Below are positions 28,101-36,549 of a DNA stretch of 64,000 bases, piece by piece. The notes beneath the pieces are model-generated. The model saw only the letters and a program-made list of their open reading frames with translations, had not been told where the DNA came from and ran no database searches. Both the position numbers and the translations under genes were made by a program. Within the stretch, counting starts at the first letter, position 1. Each line of letters opens with the position of its first letter. The stretch is from Flavobacterium dauae (GTDB taxonomy: Bacteria; Bacteroidota; Bacteroidia; Flavobacteriales; Flavobacteriaceae), in NCBI RefSeq assembly GCF_004151275.2, contig NZ_CP130821.1:2542001-2606000 (forward strand), given 5' to 3'.

Positions 28101-31100
28101 ATATAGATCTTCAAGTACTAGTGCTTCAGGGGATTTGTTATTAATCTCACCAGAAACAGATAATTTAGGAAATGGAGCTAAACGATTGCGTTTCTCTGCA
28201 AAAAGACGATATTCCGGCACTAGTTATTCTGGTGATTTGTCTATTTATACCATGAATGGAACTACTTCATCAGCGACCAAAACGCTTATAACTACAATTA
28301 ACCTTCCAGATAATGCTTCTTGGGACGAGTATATAGTTTATTTTCCTGTAACAACAGATGATTACTTCGCTTTCTCTTTTGATCAAGGCAGTAATACAAA
28401 TTATACGTTCATAGACGATGTTTATTACGAAGATATACCACCATTATTGGTAAACGTTACCAAAACAGATATTTTATGTAACGGAGCCAACAGCGGAACA
28501 GCCCTTGCAGTTCCAGAAGGCGGAAAACCACCATACAGTTATTCGTGGTCACCTTCATTAGATACAACAGATGCTGTTTCTAATTTGGTTCCAGGTCAAC
28601 ATACGGTAACGGTAACCGATGACAGAGGAACCGTTACAACAGCTAGCATCACTATTACCGAACCAACACCTATTGTCTCTAATTTAAACCTTACACAGGT
28701 TAGCTGTAACGGTAAAAACAATGGTTTGGCTGTAGTTGCCCCAAGCGGAGGGGTTAGTCCTTATACCGTGTTGTGGTCTGACAACACCGTAGGTACTACT
28801 CACTCTAACTTCGCACCGGGATCTTATTCGGTAACTATTCGCGATGCCAACAGTTGCGTATTAACAGAAACTTTTACAATAACCCAACCGGCTGTTTTAG
28901 CAACATCAATTACCGGCCAAACAAACGTAAGCGTTTACGGAGGGAACGATGGTGCAGCAACTATTTTGGTAACCGGCGGGACAGCACCATATACGTATTC
29001 ATGGGCTCCATCGGGTGGTACTGCTGCTTCGGCATCTAATCTACCTGCTGACACCTATACTGTAACGGTAACAGATGCCAACGGATGTAAAACTACCCAA
29101 TCAGTAGTAATTACCCAACCTGCGATTCCTTATGAAATTGTGTTGGTTTCGCAAACAAACATAACCTGTAACGGAGCAAACGATGGAAAGATTATTGTTA
29201 AGGTTAACGGAGGTACAGCACCTTACACCTATGCTTGGACTCCGGCTGCAGGTAACAGTGCGTCTGTAAGCAACTTATCTGCGGGAGTATATACCTTAAC
29301 GGTAACCGACGCGGATAACAATGTAACAACAGAAACATATACTATTACAGAGCCTGTGGTATTAAGCGGAACAATAGGTTCGGTAACCAATGTTAACTGT
29401 AACGGTGCAAGCGACGGAAGTGCTACCGTAACTGCTACCGGCGGTACGGCTCCATATACCTATATGTGGTCCAACGGAATGACAACGGCAACAGCCAATA
29501 ATTTAACGGCTGGAAATTATAGTGTAAGCATTACAGATACTAATGGTTGTACAGCAACATCTTCTATCGCTATTACAGAACCTGCGGCATTAGTTGCTAC
29601 AGGTACAAGTACAGATATAAGCTGTTTTGGTCAAAACGATGGATCTGCTTCTGTAACGGCAAGCGGCGGTGCATCACCTTACACCTATTTGTGGTCAAAT
29701 GCACAAACAGGATCAAGCATCAATGGTTTGTCGGGCGGAGTTTACACGGTAACCATCACCGATGCTAACGGATGTTCTCAAACTAAATCGTTTACCATTG
29801 TAGAACCCGCATTTGTTCATCCTCCGGTTGCCACAAACCAGAATTTCTGTACAGGACAAAATGCAACTTTAAATGACATTGTTATTACAGGAACCTCTAT
29901 CAAATGGTACAATGCAGCAGTGGGCGGTACCTTATTACCTGCAACTACCGTATTGACCAATGGTACTACCTATTACGCATCACAAACAGTAGGCACTTGC
30001 GAAAGCAGTACAAGAACGGCTGTTCAGATTACTTTAGGTCAGGGAACACCATTATCAACCACTCAGTTGAATGTTTGTAGCAATACAAGAATTCAAAATA
30101 TGACCGTTGACGGATTTAACTATACACAGTTAAAATGGTACGATAGTGCAACAGGTACTACAGAATTACCTGCAAGCCAGTTATTGGCAACACAGACTTA
30201 TTATGTAAGCTCAGTGACTGGAACATGTATTTCTCCAAGACAAGCAATACAGGTAACTGTTGCGGCGGCTGTTGGCGTACCTACGGCTTCACCGCAAACG
30301 GCTTGTGGTAACACAACACTGAATGATTTAGTGGTAACAAAAGATCCAAACGCAACTTTAAGATGGTACTCGTCAACACAATCAATGACACCGTTGGCAA
30401 ATACCACCGTGGTATCTTCGGGAACCTATTATGTACAACAAGTCATTGGTAATTGTGAATCGTTACGTGTTGCGGTTGCTGTTCAGGTAATTAATCCTAC
30501 AGCTCCGGCAATGACATCGATAAACACTTGTGAGGGCAATACCATTGCCGATTTAAATACCCCTTCGGTTACCTATGTTTGGTACACTGATAACAGTACA
30601 ACAACGGCATTACCTGATACCTACGTAATTACACCAGGTACTTATTACTTAGCACAAGAAGTTTCGGGTTGTATATCAACAAGAACAAGTGTTACCGTAA
30701 CAGTGGCTGCTCGTCCTGTAAGTCCTACAGGACCTGCAAAACAGACGTTACACCCTTCAAAAAGTGTATCTGATATAGTAACAAACGAACCAAATGTAAG
30801 CTGGTTTGCAAGTTATGACGATGCCATAAGACAAAGTAACGTGTTGCCTAAGGCTACTCCGGTACAAGATAAAACAACGTATTATGGAATCTTAATCGGA
30901 TCAAACGGTTGCGGAAGCTTGCCATTGGCAGTTGAAGTAACGGTAAGTTTAGGTGTTCAGGAGTTAGATCTGGCACAATTGAGCTACTACCCTAACCCCG
31001 CTGATTCTGAATTGAACATAAGTTATATTGAAGATATCAATAACGTAGAAATCTTTACCATTACCGGTCAAAAGGTATTAAGTAAAGAATTTAAATCGCG

Positions 31101-31200
31101 TGAGGTTAAGGTGGATCTTTCTGGTTTAAGCGCAGGAACTTATATGGTAAGAATCCAAACCGAAAAGGCTTCGCAATTCATTAAAATTATTAAAAAATAA
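25198..31200 (+). CDS. Giant T9SS-secreted adhesin with glycine-rich, anchor-J, Fn3 and SprB repeats
   Basis: 2000 residues, exported by Sec and then by the type 9 system to the cell surface. Order of parts: signal peptide (about 1-35); glycine-rich region with poly-Gly runs coded by pure GGC repeats (about 45-290); an Ig-like domain (about 300-395); three choice-of-anchor-J/MAM-like domains (from about 396, 656 and 917; each with FYENFDTTP-like starts and FIDDVYYED ends), the first two followed by Fn3 domains; six SprB repeats (about 1082-1538; CNGxxDGSATV, GGTAPYTYxWS, GNYSVSITDxNGC, ITEP); about five Ig-like repeats with KWY and TYYxSQ motifs; and a type A sorting domain from about 1919 (LSYYPNPADSELNI). 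SprB repeats are known from the gliding adhesin SprB, but other secreted proteins carry them too. It is followed by a terminator and a shorter paralogue. Confidence 0.9.
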   Translation: MKKTIPLSKFKIRWLHTKILILFGLFVSAFQGHTQTYSYTGAVQTVTLPAGSYEIEAWGADGGSGFHSSLINNEGKGGYAKGILNVATSTTYYIYVGGKGEDATGTGSGTVYLGGWNGGGDSGQNNYTTTSSYRAGGGGGGTDIRTTQNTTYANRLIVAGGGGGGVYSTTYPGGNGGGLSGEDGGNTYHGDGGTQTAGGIANANGTSNVGGTNGALGTGGTGGTASSKSGGGGGGGGYYGGGGGATGNSTSSQGGGGGGSSYIGGVATGVTFMYGDTGFVANPDTTGNGTVIITSMAPCTGTPTVGTASATSRNCASEPFTLSVSSATKAGGITYQWERSDAGTGVWQPILGATSASYTVTNQTVPSDYRFVVTCTHTTSTVTSNVVTVAQTVAGIFYENFDTTPTGSSSNNTVPSCWTYLKIGTSTSFYGYTDDIAGQTTNGFYAYRSSSTSATGDLLLISPQTADLGAGTKQIRFSAKRRYTGSYGDTLRIYTMDGTTATATKTLIAEIKLESNASWKEYIVPLANTTDDYFAFSFDQENGVTKYVFIDDVYYEDLSPCIFPMGLDVSNVTENAADISWNASVATGVTGYYYEIRDNAGTVVKSGTVTGTSEAITGLTPGTDYTVYIRSVCGTSNGDWTMYPVEFTTLCIPLAVNFYENFDTTPSGGSSDNTVPNCWTYLKTGTSTSFYGYTDTTAGQTGKGFYAYRSSSTSATGDLMLVSPETVDLGAGTKQIRFSAKRRYTGSYGDTLRIYTMDGNTAAAAKTMVTEIKLDPTAAWKEYIVPLANTTDDYFAFSFDQEGMTKYVFIDDVYYEDLSPCIFPMNIGATNITGTSATINWDASLAAGVTGYEYEVRDINGVVVKTGTVTGTSTSISGLDPGTQYFVYVRSKCGASNGDWTPYPGSFATSCVIITTNLFEGFEKTPIGSSSNASEPLCWTYLKDGSSTSFYGYTYDQAFQTGNNGFYGYRSSSTSASGDLLLISPETDNLGNGAKRLRFSAKRRYSGTSYSGDLSIYTMNGTTSSATKTLITTINLPDNASWDEYIVYFPVTTDDYFAFSFDQGSNTNYTFIDDVYYEDIPPLLVNVTKTDILCNGANSGTALAVPEGGKPPYSYSWSPSLDTTDAVSNLVPGQHTVTVTDDRGTVTTASITITEPTPIVSNLNLTQVSCNGKNNGLAVVAPSGGVSPYTVLWSDNTVGTTHSNFAPGSYSVTIRDANSCVLTETFTITQPAVLATSITGQTNVSVYGGNDGAATILVTGGTAPYTYSWAPSGGTAASASNLPADTYTVTVTDANGCKTTQSVVITQPAIPYEIVLVSQTNITCNGANDGKIIVKVNGGTAPYTYAWTPAAGNSASVSNLSAGVYTLTVTDADNNVTTETYTITEPVVLSGTIGSVTNVNCNGASDGSATVTATGGTAPYTYMWSNGMTTATANNLTAGNYSVSITDTNGCTATSSIAITEPAALVATGTSTDISCFGQNDGSASVTASGGASPYTYLWSNAQTGSSINGLSGGVYTVTITDANGCSQTKSFTIVEPAFVHPPVATNQNFCTGQNATLNDIVITGTSIKWYNAAVGGTLLPATTVLTNGTTYYASQTVGTCESSTRTAVQITLGQGTPLSTTQLNVCSNTRIQNMTVDGFNYTQLKWYDSATGTTELPASQLLATQTYYVSSVTGTCISPRQAIQVTVAAAVGVPTASPQTACGNTTLNDLVVTKDPNATLRWYSSTQSMTPLANTTVVSSGTYYVQQVIGNCESLRVAVAVQVINPTAPAMTSINTCEGNTIADLNTPSVTYVWYTDNSTTTALPDTYVITPGTYYLAQEVSGCISTRTSVTVTVAARPVSPTGPAKQTLHPSKSVSDIVTNEPNVSWFASYDDAIRQSNVLPKATPVQDKTTYYGILIGSNGCGSLPLAVEVTVSLGVQELDLAQLSYYPNPADSELNISYIEDINNVEIFTITGQKVLSKEFKSREVKVDLSGLSAGTYMVRIQTEKASQFIKIIKK

Positions 31201-31253
31201 AGATTAATAATCTTTGGTATTAAACCGGGCTTACAATTTTGTAAGCCCGGTTT
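30949..31253 (+). repeat. Near-identical 3' segment, copy 1
   Basis: Coding end plus terminator of the first adhesin. Across about 250 coding bases I count four differences, all silent, to the copy at 36165-36470, while the regions upstream are far more different. Confidence 0.85.
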
Positions 31254-31257
31254 TTTT
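31223..31257 (+). terminator. Terminator of the first adhesin gene
   Basis: AACCGGGCTTAC pairs with GTAAGCCCGGTT around AATTTT and is followed by Ts. Nearly the same as the terminator at 36439. Confidence 0.9.
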
Positions 31258-31331
31258 ATTGTTAAAATTTTGTTATTTATATATAGTTATTTTATATTTA
31301 AAAAATATTAACTTTTTTTAAACTAAAACAT

Positions 31332-34300
31332 ATGATGAAAATTACGCAGATTTGCGTATTAATATTTCTATTTTGTTTGGGGTATGGTAGTAAAGCACAA
31401 GTAGCTTCATACGCCTTTACACATCAAATAGGAATATTTACGCCTAATTCAACAAGTGCAACTAACGTAGCTGCCGTTGAGGCAGATTCAGGCATTAGTG
31501 CGGCCTTACCCATAGGCTTTAATTTTGTATATGGCACAAGTGCATATACTCAATTTTTTATGAGTAGTAATGGGTTTATTTCATTAGGTTCAACAGGAAA
31601 TTCTCTTACTACGAATAATTTATCTACAGCGAATGCACCAAACAGACCCATTATAGCTCCTCTATGGGATGATTTGGATGGAAATGCAACTGTAAATTCA
31701 AATAATGTATCAAAAGCATCTTATGAACTTACAGGTACTGCTCCTAATCGTGTTTTAACTGTAGAATGGCTAAATTGGGAATGGAGATATAATAGTGATG
31801 ACCCTGTTATCTCGTTTCAAGTAAAGTTATATGAAACAACGAATGTTATAGATTTTGTTTATCGTCAAGAATCGGGTAGTATAGCAACGGGTAGTGCTTC
31901 TATAGGAATAAATGATGCTACAGGTAATGGGAATGGTTCATTCTTAAATTTGGATACTGATTTGTCAATACCAACAGTAACGAGCACTTCTTCTGTAACT
32001 GACATTGATGAAAAACCAGCAAACAATCAGGTGTTTACATTTACTCCTCCAGTATGTTTATATAAAGGTGCAGTAACTGTAACAAATGTTAATATCCCTA
32101 CAGCTACATTAAATCTATCTATTCCTGCTCCGGTATCTATGGATTTTTATATTACAAATGGAGCAATTCCTACAACAAGTACTACACCTACAGGAACCAT
32201 TGCAGTAGGATCGACATCTTTACCGCTTACAGGACTTTCAGCAAGTGCTATTTACACGGTCTATGTTAAGTATGCGTGTGCAGCTTTAGGAGCAGAATGG
32301 TATAACACACTTCAATTTAATACTCCTTGTGGAGTTGTTAGCAATCTCTTTGAAGGTTTTGAGAATACAGAAATAGGATCAAGTACAGATAATACATATC
32401 CTTATTGTTGGTCGTATATAGATACAGTAACGTCTTCGGGCTACGGTTACGTAAGTACCAGTGCAGAACATAATGGAAATAACGGATTTTATACATACCG
32501 CTCATCTACTACTTCGGCTAATTATAACGGAGATGTATTATTAATATCACCTGAAACAAACAATTTAGGAAACGGAACAAAACAAATTCGCTTTTGGGCA
32601 AAAGTGTCTTCAAGTTCTTATATTAATAACCATGTGTTTGAAGTGTACTCCATAAACGGCACTACAGCCACAGCTACCAAAACACTATTGCAAGGAAATA
32701 TCCCGTTGACAGATTCTTGGCAAGAGTTTATCATTCCGTTGCCGGTTACTACCGATGATTACTTTGCTTTTTCGTTTGATCGCAACGGGGGGGCTGCTTA
32801 CGTATATTTAGATGATATTTACTACGAAGATTTAGAAACGTGTTTTCACCCTGTAAATGTAACATTTACTAATATTACACAATCTGGAGCAGATATTTCA
32901 TGGACCGCTTCACCACAATCAACAGGTGGTACAGGTTATGAGTATGAAGTAAGAAGTTCAGGAGCACCGGGTTCAGGAGCAACTGGTTTAGAAGTAACAG
33001 GTACAACCACTTCAACAAACACAACTATCACAGGCTTAGATCCTAATACGGAATATAATGTTTATATTCGAGGATTATGTGGAACAGCTACTAGTAGATG
33101 GAATTTTAATCCAGTAACATTTAAAACCTTATGTGCTGCTTCAAGTGGTTTTTATGAAAATTTTGACACTACCACCGTTGGTAGTACTTCGAACGAATCA
33201 TTACCTGATTGTTGGAGTTTTATTGATGATGTTGTTTCTTCAGGGTATCTATATACTTATGATGCCTCTGGAGGTCCTCAATCAGGCGCAAATTACATCA
33301 GAATGTATAGAACAAATTCCTCTTCTAATAGTAGTCAAGAATTAGTTTTAATTTCTCCTGTAACAGATAATTTAGGTAATGGAGGTAAACAAATTCGTTT
33401 TTCTGTACGCTCATATAGCACAACTACATATGTAAATAAATTGGAAATACTTAGTATGCCAACAAATACGTCAACTACTGGTGCAACCGTAATAGAAACT
33501 TTATTTCCAGATCAAAAAACGTATCAAGAATACATTGTAACGTTACCTGCTTCAACAGATGATTATTTTGGTTTTAGATTAGCTTATAATGGAGTAACTA
33601 CTGCTTCGGCAGTAGCTATAGACGACATATATTACGAAGATACGCCACCACCAACATTAAGTACCACACAAGTTGATGTATTGTGTAACGGTGCGAGTAC
33701 AGGTAGTGCTACTGTTACCGTAACAGGTGGTGGATTGCCTTTAACATATGCTTGGTCTCCATCCGGAGGGACTAGTGATACAGCAACTGGATTAACAGCC
33801 GGGACTTATACCATTACAGTAACAGATCCTGTTAATCGAACAGCAACGGCAACGGTTACAATTACTGAACCTACAGCAGTAGTATCTAACTTCATTGCAA
33901 CAAATATTAGTTGTAATGGAGCAAACGATGGTAGTATCACTATTGCACCAACCGGAGGTGTGGCACCTTATACTTATTTGTGGAACACCAATGATACAGG
34001 TACGGCTCTTACAAATTTATCACCGGGCACCTATTCGGTTACCATTACAGATGCAAATGGTTGTACATTAGTAGAAGATATAACAATCACAGAACCAGAT
34101 GTTTTAGATGCAACAGGTACACAAACTGATGTAAGCACTTATTTAGGTAGTGATGGTGAGGTTGTTCTAACAGTTACCGGAGGTACAACTCCTTATACAT
34201 ACGCTTGGTCACCATCTGGCGGAACTGGTGATACAGCATCAAACTTAACTGCCGGTACCTACACAGTATTGGTAACAGATGCAAATGGTTGTACAACAAC

Positions 34301-36416
34301 AGAAGTTTTCACAATCACGCAGCCTATTCCGTTAATGTTCCAATCCGTATCAAAAACAAATGTGAAATGTAACGGAGGAAGTGATGGAACAGCAACCGTT
34401 TCGGTTATAGGTGGAAATGCCCCATATACCTATTTATGGACACCAACCGGCGGAACAAATGAAACAGCTACAGGCTTATCAGCAGGAACTTATACTGTTG
34501 AAATAACAGATGCCACTCCGGTTACAATCACACACACTTTTACTATTACAGAGCCTGGAGTAATTGTTCCAACAATATCTAATAAAAAAGATGTGCTGTG
34601 TAATGGAGCTAAAAACGGAAGTGCCACAGTAACTGTTACAGGAGGAATAGCACCATTTACCTACATATGGTCTAATGGAACAACAACTACAAATGCTACC
34701 GTTAATAATTTAGATGTGGGAACTTATACTGTAATGATAACCGATGCAAATGGTTGTAGTTCTGTTACACCGGCAACAGTAACCATTACACAACCTGCAG
34801 CTATCGTTATCAATAGTGCAAACACAACAAACGTTAGTTGTTATGGTCAAAATGATGGATCTGTAACCGTTTCTGTTTCCGGAGGTGTTGGCCCTTATAC
34901 TTACATATGGTCAAACGGTCAAAGTGGAACAACAATCAGTAACTTAACAAAAGGTAATTATACCGTAACTGTGACCGATGTTAATAACTGTTCAAAAACA
35001 CAATCGTTTACCATTACAGAACCGCCATTTGTTAATACACCAGTTGCCAATAATCCAAATTTCTGTACTGGTCAAAATGCAAAACTTTCTGATATTGTAA
35101 TTTCAGGAAGCAACATTAAATGGTACGATGCTGCTACAGGGGGTAATATATTGCCTGCAACAACAGCCTTGGTTAATGGAACAACATATTACGCAACACA
35201 AACGGTAGGTACTTGTGAAAGTGCAAGAACGCCAATTAAGGTAAATATATCTCAAACAACTCCGCTAACTACCACACAATTGAGTGTTTGCAGCAATACA
35301 AGAATCCAAAATATGACTATTGACGGATTTAACTATACACAGTTAAAATGGTATAGCAGTGCAACAAGTACTACTCCGTTAGCATCAAGCCAATTGCTTG
35401 CAACACAAACATACTACATAAGCTCGGTTACAGGAACCTGTGAATCATCAAGACAAGCAATACAGGTAACCGTTGCAGCTACAGTACCGGCACCAACCGC
35501 ATCAGCCCAAACGGTATGTAGCAATACAACCCTAAACGATTTAGTTGTTACAAAAGATCCAAATGCAACCTTGAACTGGTATTCGTCTACACAATCTATG
35601 ATTCCATTGGCAAATACCACCGTAGTAGCTTCTGGTACGTATTATGTACAACAAGTTATCGGTAATTGCGAATCACCTCGTGTTGCTGTTGCAGTACAGG
35701 TAAATAATGTTACCACACCTACGATTGCATCAATTACAATATGTGAAGGTATTACCATTGCAGATTTCAATCTTATTGGTTCAACCAATTATATTTGGTA
35801 CACAGATAACAGTACAACCACGGCATTACCTGATACCTACGTAATTACATCGGGTACTTATTACATAGCAAACGAGTTAGCAGGATGTATTTCGGCAAGA
35901 AAAAATGTAGCAGTAAATGTTTCTACCCGACCTGTAAGTCCAACAGGGCAAGCCACACAAACGTTTGGACCAACTAAAACGGTTTCAGATATAAAAATGG
36001 ATCAACCTAATGTAAGTTGGTTTGCAAGTTATGACGATGCGGTAAAACAAATCAACGAAATTGCTAAAACTACTCAGTTGCAGGATCAAACGACATACTA
36101 TGGAATCTTAACAAATGCTAATGGTTGCGGCAGTATGCCAACAGCAGTTTTAATAAAAATTGACTTAGGTGTTCAGGAGTTAGATCTGGCACAGTTGAGC
36201 TACTACCCTAACCCGGCTGATTCTGAATTGAACATAAGCTATATTGAAGATATCAATAACGTAGAAATCTTTACCATTACCGGTCAAAAGGTATTAAGTA
36301 AAGAATTTAAATCGCGTGAGGTTAAGGTGGATCTTTCTGGTTTAAGTGCAGGAACTTATATGGTAAGAATCCAAACCGAAAAGGCTTCGCAATTCATTAA
36401 AATTATTAAAAAATAA
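31332..36416 (+). CDS. T9SS-secreted SprB-repeat adhesin, paralogue of the preceding gene
   Basis: 1694 residues. Order: signal peptide (about 1-22); an N-terminal beta domain with MSSNGFISLGS and WDDLDGN, unlike that of the first adhesin; an Fn3-like domain; two choice-of-anchor-J domains (from about 337 and 605) with an Fn3 between them; six SprB repeats (about 771-1232); about five Ig-like repeats; and a type A sorting domain from about 1613. The last 81 residues are identical to those of the first adhesin. The repeat regions are clearly related but well diverged. The pair arose by duplication with exchange of N-terminal modules. It probably acts in surface adhesion or gliding; the ligand is unknown. 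Confidence 0.9.
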   Translation: MMKITQICVLIFLFCLGYGSKAQVASYAFTHQIGIFTPNSTSATNVAAVEADSGISAALPIGFNFVYGTSAYTQFFMSSNGFISLGSTGNSLTTNNLSTANAPNRPIIAPLWDDLDGNATVNSNNVSKASYELTGTAPNRVLTVEWLNWEWRYNSDDPVISFQVKLYETTNVIDFVYRQESGSIATGSASIGINDATGNGNGSFLNLDTDLSIPTVTSTSSVTDIDEKPANNQVFTFTPPVCLYKGAVTVTNVNIPTATLNLSIPAPVSMDFYITNGAIPTTSTTPTGTIAVGSTSLPLTGLSASAIYTVYVKYACAALGAEWYNTLQFNTPCGVVSNLFEGFENTEIGSSTDNTYPYCWSYIDTVTSSGYGYVSTSAEHNGNNGFYTYRSSTTSANYNGDVLLISPETNNLGNGTKQIRFWAKVSSSSYINNHVFEVYSINGTTATATKTLLQGNIPLTDSWQEFIIPLPVTTDDYFAFSFDRNGGAAYVYLDDIYYEDLETCFHPVNVTFTNITQSGADISWTASPQSTGGTGYEYEVRSSGAPGSGATGLEVTGTTTSTNTTITGLDPNTEYNVYIRGLCGTATSRWNFNPVTFKTLCAASSGFYENFDTTTVGSTSNESLPDCWSFIDDVVSSGYLYTYDASGGPQSGANYIRMYRTNSSSNSSQELVLISPVTDNLGNGGKQIRFSVRSYSTTTYVNKLEILSMPTNTSTTGATVIETLFPDQKTYQEYIVTLPASTDDYFGFRLAYNGVTTASAVAIDDIYYEDTPPPTLSTTQVDVLCNGASTGSATVTVTGGGLPLTYAWSPSGGTSDTATGLTAGTYTITVTDPVNRTATATVTITEPTAVVSNFIATNISCNGANDGSITIAPTGGVAPYTYLWNTNDTGTALTNLSPGTYSVTITDANGCTLVEDITITEPDVLDATGTQTDVSTYLGSDGEVVLTVTGGTTPYTYAWSPSGGTGDTASNLTAGTYTVLVTDANGCTTTEVFTITQPIPLMFQSVSKTNVKCNGGSDGTATVSVIGGNAPYTYLWTPTGGTNETATGLSAGTYTVEITDATPVTITHTFTITEPGVIVPTISNKKDVLCNGAKNGSATVTVTGGIAPFTYIWSNGTTTTNATVNNLDVGTYTVMITDANGCSSVTPATVTITQPAAIVINSANTTNVSCYGQNDGSVTVSVSGGVGPYTYIWSNGQSGTTISNLTKGNYTVTVTDVNNCSKTQSFTITEPPFVNTPVANNPNFCTGQNAKLSDIVISGSNIKWYDAATGGNILPATTALVNGTTYYATQTVGTCESARTPIKVNISQTTPLTTTQLSVCSNTRIQNMTIDGFNYTQLKWYSSATSTTPLASSQLLATQTYYISSVTGTCESSRQAIQVTVAATVPAPTASAQTVCSNTTLNDLVVTKDPNATLNWYSSTQSMIPLANTTVVASGTYYVQQVIGNCESPRVAVAVQVNNVTTPTIASITICEGITIADFNLIGSTNYIWYTDNSTTTALPDTYVITSGTYYIANELAGCISARKNVAVNVSTRPVSPTGQATQTFGPTKTVSDIKMDQPNVSWFASYDDAVKQINEIAKTTQLQDQTTYYGILTNANGCGSMPTAVLIKIDLGVQELDLAQLSYYPNPADSELNISYIEDINNVEIFTITGQKVLSKEFKSREVKVDLSGLSAGTYMVRIQTEKASQFIKIIKK

Positions 36417-36470
36417 AAATTAATAATCTTTGGTATTAAACCGGGCTTACAAAATTGTAAGCCCGGTTTT
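36165..36470 (+). repeat. Near-identical 3' segment, copy 2
   Basis: Second copy of the segment at 30949-31253, including the sorting-domain code, stop and terminator stem. The loop differs slightly. Confidence 0.85.
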
Positions 36471-36474
36471 TTTT
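36439..36474 (+). terminator. Terminator of the second adhesin gene
   Basis: AACCGGGCTTAC and GTAAGCCCGGTT around AAAATT, followed by a T run. Confidence 0.9.
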
Positions 36475-36519
36475 ATTGTTGTTGCTGCCTCTAAAGTTAA
36501 AAAATACCTCAAAATACAC

Positions 36520-36527
36520 TATTTTTG
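36520..36527 (+). promoter_or_regulatory. -7 box TATTTTTG before the barrel protein gene
   Basis: TAnnTTTG match 22 bases before the ATG at 36550, just after the adhesin terminator. It suggests independent transcription. Confidence 0.45.
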
Positions 36528-36549
36528 ATATTTTGAAGTTATTACTTAA

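Noticed and set aside
28441..29811. Repeated segments in the adhesins considered as mobile DNA repeats
   Set aside because: They are coding SprB repeats, conserved at protein level and diverged at DNA level.
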